Below are positions 45,601-52,120 of a stretch of 63,646 bases of DNA, piece by piece. Source of the DNA: Flavobacteriaceae bacterium (GTDB lineage: Bacteria > Bacteroidota > Bacteroidia > Flavobacteriales > Flavobacteriaceae); assembly GCA_947464335.1 (NCBI GenBank), contig CANHWG010000006.1, forward strand, positions 1-63,646, written 5' to 3'. A program made the position numbers and the translations under genes. Position 1 is the stretch's first letter, and the number at the start of each line of letters is the position of its first letter. Under the pieces are notes generated by a model. It did no database searches and was not told the DNA's origin. It was given only the letters and a program-made list of their open reading frames with translations.

Positions 45601-45814
45601 TTATCCAAATCCAGTTAGTAATGTAGTTAACTTTGAAAATTATAATACTATTTTAAAAATTACATTATTTAATCTTTTAGGTCAAAGAGTTGAAGAAAAG
45701 GAAATTAATTCATTATCTGGTCAATTAGATATGAGTAAATTACCAACAGGTAATTATTTATTAAGATTTAAAACAGAAAGTGGAGAGTCAACTGTGAAAC
45801 TAGTTAAATATTAA
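42692..45814 (+). CDS. Large secreted multidomain protein with T9SS type A sorting domain
   Basis: A 1040-residue surface protein. Order: signal peptide ([17 protein letters not shown]), two Ig/PKD-like modules with Cys pairs, a SprB-type repeat (about 150-195: [32 protein letters not shown]), a jelly-roll carbohydrate-binding-like domain (about 263-449: [12 protein letters not shown] ... FGLDDISFS), several Ig-like modules with SGSCSS/SKGSCNS turns (460-900), then the type A sorting domain (966-1040: [12 protein letters not shown] ... ESTVKLVKY). Likely an adhesin or polysaccharide-binding protein. It points the same way as the other giant gene, 2.1 kb downstream of it. Confidence 0.93.
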   Translation: [1040 protein letters not shown]

Positions 45815-46431
45815 ATTTTATATCTTTATTGTACTAGTTAAGTTTATTTTGAATAGAGGATTGGTTTATATCAATCCTCTTTTTCTTAGTAAACTGATGA
45901 GGTAGTTTATTGTTTTAGAATCAAAAGGTAGTTTTGGGAGGTTATTTTAGTAAAAACCACACTATCATAATCTCAACTAATTTTATTTCCCCGCTACCGC
46001 GCGACTAGCCCTAAGCAACTGACAAAGACCTCCGAGCAAAACCAACCGATGAGTAGTCTAATATACGTTTCATTAGTGTACCACGAAGTCAGGAGACTTC
46101 GCGGAGCGGGGTTTAAAGTAAACCTAAAACTTGTACAAACAACTCCCGCATAAACAATCCCCATCAATAGGGATTATCAACAAGTATTCTAAAATAAGTT
46201 TCTTAGGATTAGCCTGTTTTGGGTCGGTTTGCAATAAAGATACTTTTATAACACTTGCAGTCTTTAGGGTTTTCCGCAGCCCATGGGCTACAATTTGTAT
46301 GTGGCTTAGGTTTACGTTTTAATTGAGGAAAAAAAAGATAAATTTTATTTTTATAAGTTTATTTTTGTGCGTTGTAAAAGTCGATAGATTTTATTTTACC
46401 AGTAAATAACCCATGAACGCCTTCCTTAAAC
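45815..46431. other. Intergenic region with GC-rich scraps and hairpins
   Basis: No gene is supported here. A terminator (45855-45885) comes first. Then a GC-rich patch (CCCCGCTACCGC at 45989-46000, and a CGAAGTC/GACTTCG hairpin near 46084-46102) stands out against the AT-rich background. It resembles decayed DNA also found at 41.67 and 42.25 kb, and an unsupported 63-residue frame at 46131 is not regarded as a gene. Confidence 0.5.
45855..45885 (+). terminator. Rho-independent terminator
   Basis: A 9-bp perfect stem AGAGGATTG/CAATCCTCT with an 8-base loop, followed by TTTTC, 40 bp after the T9SS gene stop. Confidence 0.9.
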
Positions 46432-46989
46432 ATGAAAATTATCATCCTTACCCCAATGGAAATAGAACAAGAGAAAGTACAGCATGCTTTGTCTCGAATG
46501 CCTGATTTAAAACATACCTATGACGTGGTAGTATCGGGTATTGGCAGGGAAAGTCTGGCTAAAGCTTTGATGCAGTTACCACATCATGATGTTTGCATTT
46601 TAATGGGTTTTGCTGCTTTGGTGGGCAAAGAAAAAGAGTTGCCTGCGCAATTTAAATTAGGAAAACCGATAGAAATTACCAATGCCTCTTTATATGGTTA
46701 TGAAGGAGGTTTGTTTGAAAATGGTAAAGCTATACGGTCTGAGCCCAAGTTGACTATCTCTTGTTTATCCTCGCTGACTTCCGATAAATTTGTACGTACA
46801 ACCGATTTAGCGGAACTAACCGTGGTAAACATGGAAGATTATACTTTTATGTATTTAAAAAAACCACAAGATTTTATTATCCGAATCATTTCTGATTTTC
46901 TTCCTCACGAAAAAGAAATCGATTTTTTTGAAGAAGTTAAAGCAATCGATTTTTTGGAAGCCATGCAATTGGTTGATGGCCATCTTTAA
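46432..46989 (+). CDS. Short nucleosidase-like protein (MTA/SAH nucleosidase superfamily)
   Basis: A 185-residue protein of the PNP/UDP phosphorylase superfamily. Although shorter than typical nucleosidases (about 230), it keeps the key positions of MTA/SAH nucleosidase: a Glu in LTPMEIEQEKV (about residue 10), the nucleotide-site Glu in VVNMEDYTF and the catalytic Asp in IRIISDFL. GIGRESLAKAL matches the GxG helix. It may act on methylthioadenosine, futalosine or a related nucleoside. The genes on both sides are unrelated, so the substrate is not certain. Confidence 0.8.
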   Translation: MKIIILTPMEIEQEKVQHALSRMPDLKHTYDVVVSGIGRESLAKALMQLPHHDVCILMGFAALVGKEKELPAQFKLGKPIEITNASLYGYEGGLFENGKAIRSEPKLTISCLSSLTSDKFVRTTDLAELTVVNMEDYTFMYLKKPQDFIIRIISDFLPHEKEIDFFEEVKAIDFLEAMQLVDGHL

Positions 46990-47081
46990 ACGAATAACCT
47001 CTACAAGGGAATAGCCGGTACATCAGTACTTTGTGGTGAATAGCGACAACTTAACTTAATAAAAAATAAGCATTACTAAAT

Positions 47082-47567
47082 ATGAATGGTAAAGAAATAG
47101 TTCAAAAACTTGGATTACTCGCGCATCCTGAAGGTGGGTTTTATAAAGAAACTTACCGATCTTCAAGTACCCTAACAACAGATCAAAATACAATTAGAGA
47201 TATAAGTACAGCTATTTATTTTCTACTCGAAAATGACAACCTATCTTTATTTCATCGTATTCAATCAGACGAGTTATGGTTTTTTCATCAAGGGGAACCC
47301 ATAGAAATTGTCTTTATAAAAGAAGGTGTTTTAAACACCATTATTTTAGGAAATAGTTTTGAAAATGGGGAAGTGCCTCAAGCAACAATTCCGGCAAATA
47401 CCTGGTTTGCTTCAAGTGTGAAGAATCTAAAAGGATATTCTTTAGTGAGTTGCACGGTAGCGCCGGGGTTTGACTTCGCAGATTTTGAATTGGCTTCGAG
47501 AGAAAATCTATTACAAGAATTTCCTCACTTGGAAGAAACAATTCAAAAATACACCAAGTCGTTATGA
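47082..47567 (+). CDS. Cupin superfamily (DUF985) protein
   Basis: A 161-residue cupin. LGLLAHPEGGFYKETYRSS, ISTAIYFLLENDNLSLFHRIQSDELWFFHQGEPIEI and VSCTVAPGFDFADFELASRENLL are typical of DUF985. His/Glu positions in FHRIQSDELWFFHQG may bind a metal. Some relatives are sugar-nucleotide epimerase-like. It is transcribed as the MTAN-like gene, 92 bp upstream, and could share its transcript. Confidence 0.9.
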   Translation: MNGKEIVQKLGLLAHPEGGFYKETYRSSSTLTTDQNTIRDISTAIYFLLENDNLSLFHRIQSDELWFFHQGEPIEIVFIKEGVLNTIILGNSFENGEVPQATIPANTWFASSVKNLKGYSLVSCTVAPGFDFADFELASRENLLQEFPHLEETIQKYTKSL

Positions 47568-47592
47568 GGTAGAAGCTTTGTTAATTCAACTG

Positions 47593-47665
47593 TTCTCGAT
47601 ACATTTTTGGTAAGGACGATTTATTTTCTTTACCAACAGTGCAACCAAAAACACTCGAACTGACG
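47593..47665. repeat. Dispersed hairpin repeat, copy B
   Basis: The right part (ACGATTTATTTTCTTTACCAA, then GCAACCAAAAACACTCGAACTGACG) closely matches copy A at 41194-41271. The left end (TTCTCGATACATTTTTGGT) is an imperfect inverted copy of the right end, and an inner TTGGTAA/TTACCAA stem is possible. It lies just after the DUF985 gene. Confidence 0.75.
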
Positions 47666-47724
47666 AATCTGCTAGCACGTCTCCCTTTGTGTCTCGTCTT
47701 TTGGGATGAGATGTGTCGAGAAGC

Positions 47725-48036
47725 TCAGTGATTACTCCATTTTTTGATTACAAATCGAATGGCTTTTAGCAATAATCCTGAAGAGTTAGAACTATTCTTT
47801 AACAACGATTTCGACAAATACTTCGTTCCTATTTGTAGTGTTCCTTGAATGATATTGGAAGTTAAATGGGGTGTCGTAATCACTTCTTGAAAAGCGTTTT
47901 TCAAGATGTTTAGTGTGCTAAAACTACTAATAGTGTTATGGTATTGGTTTTTTAAAACTTCAAAATCTTGTGCTTGTTGCTGTTCTAAAGCCATTATTTT
48001 CTCCATTAAAATTGCTTTTTGGGTCTTTGCTTTCAT
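47725..48036 (-). CDS. Hypothetical protein of the YtxH/holin-like locus
   Basis: A 103-residue protein. The N-terminus is a coiled coil (TQKAILMEKIMALEQQQAQDFEVLKNQYH), followed by Ser/Asn/Leu-rich sequence and a basic C-terminus (AIRFVIKKWSNH). It overlaps the holin-like gene stop by 4 bp, so the two are co-translated. No family recognised, but similar small genes follow YtxH/holin-like pairs in Flavobacteriia. Confidence 0.75.
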   Translation of the reverse strand: MKAKTQKAILMEKIMALEQQQAQDFEVLKNQYHNTISSFSTLNILKNAFQEVITTPHLTSNIIQGTLQIGTKYLSKSLLKNSSNSSGLLLKAIRFVIKKWSNH

Positions 48037-48383
48037 TCTAATTTTCTTAAAGAATGGCTAATGATAAAGTTACTTACCGGATTTTTGACCCATTGATTTC
48101 TGAATACATAAATGATAATGCCCAAAATAAAATAGAATAAGGCAACGATAAAAAATCCGTAATAGGTTTTGCCATAGTAGTCTCCGAGATAAAGTGCAAG
48201 GCCAATATTTACCATTAAGGAAATAAGTACCGCAACAAGTAACAAAACTAATCGTAGGGCTAATGATGAAAAAATGTTAGCAGCTTTGTAAATGGTATTA
48301 AACTTACAGAGTTCTAACGTAGTTTTACCATACACTTCGGCTTTTTCGATTAGTTTTTCTATCGTTGCGGTACTATCTTCCAT
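48033..48383 (-). CDS. Phage-holin-family (DUF1469-like) membrane protein
   Basis: A 116-residue protein with two membrane helices (LRLVLLLVAVLISLMVNIGLALYL and GFFIVALFYFILGIIIYV) after a cytosolic helical N-terminus (TIEKLIEKAEVYGKTTLELCKFN). It matches the so-called 'phage holin family protein' (COG5393/DUF1469) which in bacteria is a stress-associated membrane protein rather than a phage lysis factor. It lies between YtxH-like and unknown genes. Confidence 0.85.
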   Translation of the reverse strand: MEDSTATIEKLIEKAEVYGKTTLELCKFNTIYKAANIFSSLALRLVLLLVAVLISLMVNIGLALYLGDYYGKTYYGFFIVALFYFILGIIIYVFRNQWVKNPVSNFIISHSLRKLE

Positions 48384-48391
48384 GCGATGAC

Positions 48392-48631
48392 TTATTTTTC
48401 TTGATGATCCGTAACCAATTCTTTCGCTTCTTGTAAAATGCTTTCATACTGGTTAGAAAACTCTTTGGTGACTTTGTCAAATTTATTTTTGACCTCTTTA
48501 GCGTAGTCAGCACCTTTATTGACAATTCTTTTTCTTGTTTTAGATCCTTTGGCAGGGGCAAACAATATTCCTGCAATGGCTCCGGCGGCAACACCACCTA
48601 AAACGCCTAATAATACTTTACTCGAATTCAT
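48392..48631 (-). CDS. YtxH domain-containing protein
   Basis: A 79-residue protein. The N-terminal Gly/Ala-rich helix VLLGVLGGVAAGAIAGILFAPAKGSKTRKRI is the YtxH signature, followed by a charged helical tail (VKNKFDKVTKEF). YtxH-type proteins are general-stress associated in Firmicutes. It precedes the holin-like gene by 8 bp, within one operon. Confidence 0.9.
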   Translation of the reverse strand: MNSSKVLLGVLGGVAAGAIAGILFAPAKGSKTRKRIVNKGADYAKEVKNKFDKVTKEFSNQYESILQEAKELVTDHQEK

Positions 48632-48657
48632 AATTTTCTGTTTTAATAATTATTGAT

Positions 48658-48810
48658 TTATACTTTTTTTCCTTGAATTAAACGTAGTAGTATTGCAATG
48701 ACTGCAATAACTAAAAGAATGTGAATAATGTTTCCAGCGCTATAAGCAAAGAATCCTATAGCCCAAAAAATGATTAATATCACTGCGATTGTGTAAAGTA
48801 AATTGTTCAT
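48658..48810 (-). CDS. lmo0937-family small membrane protein
   Basis: A 50-residue protein (MNNLLYTIAVILIIFWAIG..., ending LLRLIQGKKV) with two hydrophobic helices. The motif WAIGFFAYSAGNIIHILLVIAVIAILLRLI matches the lmo0937/DUF5670 family of tiny membrane proteins common in stress clusters. It begins 26 bp upstream of YtxH and probably heads the same transcript. Function is unknown. Confidence 0.88.
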   Translation of the reverse strand: MNNLLYTIAVILIIFWAIGFFAYSAGNIIHILLVIAVIAILLRLIQGKKV

Positions 48811-48853
48811 ATTTTTAAATTTTTATTCCTTAGTTTTTAGTTGACTAATGTCT

Positions 48854-49345
48854 TTATTCAAAGCGATATCGTATCCCTAAAGCGATGTCTGGACCAAAAT
48901 TGTTGTCTCTGTAAGCATCTGAATTAAAGTATAATTCGGGTCTGAAATCGAGTGATAACTGCAACGGAATGTCAAAATTGTATTCGATACCAATATCACC
49001 GGCAACAAAAACAAATGTTCCGTTATCGCTTGTGCCATTTTGGTCGTAATTCCAACTTCCTAAACCACCACCAACTCCAGCATACCAATAGAACCCTTTT
49101 TCTATATTCCAAATCCATTGGTATAACCCCGTAAGTTTTATAGCATCAATATCATTGCTATTTCTCCAACCCAAGTCAAGTTCTACTCTATTATTTGAGT
49201 AGAGTTTTCGCTGATAGGAAACTTCTCCGCCAAAACCATCGTTGTCACCTAATCGCAAACCAATTGCATTTTTTGAAACATTTTGTGCTTCACTAGTAAG
49301 AGCGAAAAGCAACAATAAACCGAAATAAAAGTCTCTTTTTTTCAT
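48854..49345 (-). CDS. Predicted outer-membrane beta-barrel protein
   Basis: A 163-residue protein with a signal peptide (from the ATG at 49345, MKKRDFYFGLLLLFALTSEAQ). The body has alternating strands typical of an 8-strand barrel (FYWYAGVGGGLGSW, FVFVAGDIGIEYNFDIPLQLSLDFRPELYF, IALGIRYRF) and ends in an aromatic residue. The frame is open to 49384, but those residues precede the signal and are not preferred. Probably a small porin-like or stability protein. No specific family is assigned. Confidence 0.85.
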   Translation of the reverse strand: MKKRDFYFGLLLLFALTSEAQNVSKNAIGLRLGDNDGFGGEVSYQRKLYSNNRVELDLGWRNSNDIDAIKLTGLYQWIWNIEKGFYWYAGVGGGLGSWNYDQNGTSDNGTFVFVAGDIGIEYNFDIPLQLSLDFRPELYFNSDAYRDNNFGPDIALGIRYRFE

Positions 49346-49437
49346 ATGTTCTATGGTATTATATCCGTACAAAGTTGTTGCCAAAAGCTACAAATCCTAT
49401 TACACAATTGTGATAAAAATTAATACAATTCACAGAA

Positions 49438-49860
49438 TTAGATTTTGTTTTCGGTCTTAATTTTGTGCAACTCATCTACTATTACTTGATTCAATGTTTC
49501 CACATTTTCAATATATTCATTAGTCATGTCAATAATCTCTTTCTCTGTTTTTTCACTGGTGTTCATAACCGAATTATTGGCAGCTTCATGTGAAGAAATT
49601 AACTCATTCATTTTTAAATGAATCATCGCCGAATATCGATTAAATGATTTTTGAATGATAAACAAACTTAAAAAGGTAGTTCCAAAAATGATATCGCCAA
49701 TGTTTTGATGCATGTTATTAGAGCTAAATAAATTGGTAGCCCACCAATAAATTACCATACAAAAAGCTAAAATAAATAGGATGCAATTGCCTAAAATTCT
49801 AGTAGCAAATCCGGTTAGAATTTCAAAACCCCGTTCAATTTTCAAATAAACTTCATTCAT
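49438..49860 (-). CDS. Low-affinity iron permease-like membrane protein
   Basis: A 140-residue protein from the ATG at 49860 (MNEVYLKIERGFEIL). Two membrane helices (CILFILAFCMVIYWW and IGDIIFGTTFLSLFI) are followed by IIQKSFNRYSAMIHLKMNELIS, which resembles the FTR/Fet4-type (PF04120) 'low affinity iron permease' family with its QxxxNR.....HLKxNELI signature. The C-terminus is a charged helical tail. The frame from 49869 uses a TTG and overlaps the upstream gene stop; the ATG is preferred. Whether it transports iron is not established. Confidence 0.85.
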   Translation of the reverse strand: MNEVYLKIERGFEILTGFATRILGNCILFILAFCMVIYWWATNLFSSNNMHQNIGDIIFGTTFLSLFIIQKSFNRYSAMIHLKMNELISSHEAANNSVMNTSEKTEKEIIDMTNEYIENVETLNQVIVDELHKIKTENKI

Positions 49861-49861
49861 G

Positions 49862-50245
49862 TTAATCAATGTAGAAAATTTCTTTTATGAAGGCAATTTG
49901 CTGTTTCTTAGTTAACTTATCGGTATTTTTAATAGTAATCGTTACGTCATTAAATCGATTGTCATTATTTAAAATGTTCTTTAATTCTATTTTTGCACTA
50001 GTTGAACCAAAAAGTAAAACATCGTTATAAACCCTCAATTCTTCTCTTAATTTTAGATAAAAAGCATTTTGCAATGCTTGTTCTTTGTGATGCAAATGAC
50101 TCTCTCCTTTTAGTGAAACTTTGTCTTTTTCATATTTATTAAAAGCCGATTCTATAGTTTTCAATAAAATTGCTTTTTTTTCATATTCGAAAATGTTGGC
50201 CGTAAAATGATCCAGGTATAGTGCTGCTTTTTTTAAGGTATTCAT
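49862..50245 (-). CDS. Hypothetical protein (possible host-attachment/eRF1-like module)
   Basis: A 127-residue protein. The central and C-terminal parts (YNDVLLFGSTSAKIELKNIL, then KKQQIAFIKEIF) resemble the bacterial archaeo-eukaryotic release-factor-like family, in which the LLFGPT motif is followed by a beta-alpha unit. The likeness is weak and no catalytic motif is visible. It overlaps the upstream 79-residue gene by 4 bp and precedes the permease-like gene. Function unknown. Confidence 0.65.
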   Translation of the reverse strand: MNTLKKAALYLDHFTANIFEYEKKAILLKTIESAFNKYEKDKVSLKGESHLHHKEQALQNAFYLKLREELRVYNDVLLFGSTSAKIELKNILNNDNRFNDVTITIKNTDKLTKKQQIAFIKEIFYID

Positions 50246-50481
50246 TTATGGGTAGTATTAAAATTATTTAAAAAGCTAGAATGATTTGGAGCATAGTTCA
50301 CTAGTAATTCCTTTAGTGAATTGAAGTATTCTTCAAGAATTTTATCGTTAATTTCGGGCGATTTTTGGTCGGGAATTGTCTCCGGCATTTCGTTTAAAAA
50401 TTTCATCAACTCTGGAAATTCCTTGCGAATGGTCATTGTTATTCGGATAATGTTTTCAGTTAGCGTTTTTTCAGTTTTCAT
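50242..50481 (-). CDS. Small acidic hypothetical protein
   Basis: A 79-residue, entirely helical acidic protein (ITMTIRKEFPELMKFLNEMPETIP, then ILEEYFNSLKELLVNY). It overlaps the next gene by 4 bp. It lies downstream of the His-rich gene and a terminator hairpin, so it may have its own promoter or depend on read-through. No family recognised. Confidence 0.7.
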   Translation of the reverse strand: MKTEKTLTENIIRITMTIRKEFPELMKFLNEMPETIPDQKSPEINDKILEEYFNSLKELLVNYAPNHSSFLNNFNTTHK

Positions 50482-50495
50482 GATACATGACGATT

Positions 50496-50525
50496 AAAAA
50501 AAGCATCAAGTTTTTGATGCTTTTT
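50496..50525 (-). terminator. Rho-independent terminator of the His-rich gene
   Basis: A 12-bp perfect stem AAAAAGCATCAA/TTGATGCTTTTT with a GTTT loop, just downstream of the His-rich gene on the minus strand and upstream of the 79-residue gene. Confidence 0.85.
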
Positions 50526-50553
50526 AGAATTAAAACCAACCAGAACCAATACG

Positions 50554-50805
50554 TTATACAATAGCAGCATGCTTTTTAGCATTTTTCTTTTGGGCCTTTT
50601 TTGCCAAACAAGTTTGGTCATCAGCTTTGGTATTACAACCACAAGCCATAATACTGTTTCCAGCCATTTGATGTTTTGCAGCTTCATGATGATGGGCCGC
50701 TGCTGCCTCATGATGCATTGCTGCTTTTTTGTGATTATCAATTATTTTTTGACTTTCAACAACCGGATCTTTCACTGTTTTCTCTTTTTTTTGGGTATTT
50801 ATCAT
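50554..50805 (-). CDS. Small His/Ala-rich protein with conserved Cys
   Basis: An 83-residue cytosolic protein. Residues 22-48 are AAMHHEAAAAHHHEAAKHQMAGN-like His/Ala runs, followed by a CGC and one later Cys (ACGCNTKADDQTCLAKK) and a Lys/Ala-rich end. The pattern suggests metal (zinc, nickel or copper) binding. Related His/Ala-rich small proteins occur in stress clusters of Flavobacteriia. The frame is preferred over the overlapping one at 50478-50741 because of its composition. It has its own terminator. Confidence 0.75.
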   Translation of the reverse strand: MINTQKKEKTVKDPVVESQKIIDNHKKAAMHHEAAAAHHHEAAKHQMAGNSIMACGCNTKADDQTCLAKKAQKKNAKKHAAIV

Positions 50806-51150
50806 TTTTTTTAATTTATGGTTTGAATATCATTTTCTTGATTTCTTTATTGTCAGACAATAACTTGTCTATCGATTTTAGTTCTATTTTTAAAAAAGAG
50901 ATTGTAGTAAGAATTCATAAAATATAGCTCTCAAATTCTGATGTAAGTCTATTTGGGATTACTTTTCAATTGTAATTCACTTATTTAAGACTACCTTGTT
51001 AAATTGCATTAGTAAATGCTCTTTTTACAATCTCTTTTAAACCTTTTATTATACTACAAATGTCATCTATTCCTATAGGCAAGTTGTTATAGAGTATTTG
51101 ATTAAAATTGTACAATTCATAGGTTTCAAATAGGAATTATAGTGTTCGAT
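50806..51150. other. Intergenic region with long-range inverted repeat
   Basis: No gene is visible. AAAAGAGATTGTA (50894-50906) and its exact reverse complement TACAATCTCTTTT (51026-51038) lie 119 bp apart and could fold into a large hairpin. The region separates the His-rich gene from mlaD and probably carries its promoter. Confidence 0.5.
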
Positions 51151-52110
51151 TTATTTTGCCGACATTACTATCACTGCTTTTTTCTTTTTTTCTTGCGCTT
51201 TTTTCTGCTTTCTGAAATAACCTCTCAGTAAAAAATTGTGTTTGGCTGCTTCTTCAAGTTCTACTAAACTTTTGGCTCCTTTTTCAATATTGGTTAATGA
51301 TGAATCTAAGGAAATAGCTAAGCGTTCGTTATTGACCAATTTTGATAAAATGCCTTTTTCTGAATTCAGTTTTTTGGTGAAAACCTCAAATTCATTACTG
51401 CTTTTTTCGAGGTTGAGTAATGTTTTCTCGATTGAGTTTGCATAATTAGGATTGGTCATCAATTGGGATAAGGTTCCTTTTTCATCGTTCATTTTTTTAG
51501 TAAAAACAACAAACTCATCCGAACTCGTTTTTAAGTTTGAAAGCGTCGAAGTTAATTGGTATGAAAAATCTTCATCTGTTAACACTTTATTTAAAGCGCC
51601 ATTTCCTTGGTTAATCTTTACACTAAATTGGGAGAGTTGAAGTGTAATAATTTGGGCATTGTCAACACTTTTTTTCAAACTTTTCATCAAGTCTTCTAAC
51701 TCAACGGCTCTTGTTGAACCAATCATTGCATTGTCTTTTACAATGGTGTTTGAGGCCGTTCCCGGTGATATGGTTAATACTTTATCACCCATTAATCCAT
51801 CAGAACCAATGCTAGCCATTGCATCGCTTTTTATAAATTTTTGAATTTCTTTTTTGATGATTAAATCAACCATAACCGCAGAGTCGGATACAAATTCTAT
51901 TCTTTTTACCGTTCCTATATTTATTCCGGAAAAGCGAACATTATTGCCCACTTTTAAGCCACTAACGTTTTTGAACTCTGATTTAAGATGAAAAGTCGAG
52001 GCAAATAGATTTTTATTTTTCCCAATAAAATAAATAGTTACTACAAATAATGTACTTCCAAGAAGTACAAAAAGCCCTAATTTAGCGATATAATTTGAAG
52101 ATTTTTTCAT
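51151..52110 (-). CDS. mlaD: MlaD-family (MCE) substrate-binding protein
   Basis: A 319-residue protein anchored by one N-terminal helix (LGLFVLLGSTLFVVTIYFIG), followed by an MCE domain (residues 40-130: FKNVSGLKVGNNVRFSGINIGTVKRIEF) and a helical C-terminal half of NPNYA/NNERL-type repeats. It binds lipids in a trans-envelope phospholipid system with MlaE and MlaF. It is 10 bp after the mlaF gene and is the last gene of the TspO-MlaEFD operon. The C-terminus is Lys-rich. Confidence 0.92.
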   Translation of the reverse strand: MKKSSNYIAKLGLFVLLGSTLFVVTIYFIGKNKNLFASTFHLKSEFKNVSGLKVGNNVRFSGINIGTVKRIEFVSDSAVMVDLIIKKEIQKFIKSDAMASIGSDGLMGDKVLTISPGTASNTIVKDNAMIGSTRAVELEDLMKSLKKSVDNAQIITLQLSQFSVKINQGNGALNKVLTDEDFSYQLTSTLSNLKTSSDEFVVFTKKMNDEKGTLSQLMTNPNYANSIEKTLLNLEKSSNEFEVFTKKLNSEKGILSKLVNNERLAISLDSSLTNIEKGAKSLVELEEAAKHNFLLRGYFRKQKKAQEKKKKAVIVMSAK

Positions 52111-52120
52111 AGTCTTATTT

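Noticed and set aside
46131..46322. A 63-codon frame in the gap before the nucleosidase gene
   Set aside because: No recognised motif, no coding composition and it lies in decayed, mixed-composition DNA.
48033..48383. Possible prophage signal from the 'phage holin family' label
   Set aside because: Neighbouring genes are stress-type membrane proteins; no phage structural, lysis or integrase genes are present.
50478..50741. 87-codon frame overlapping the His-rich gene
   Set aside because: It conflicts with the better-composed 50554-50805 frame, runs through the terminator hairpin and has no family resemblance.
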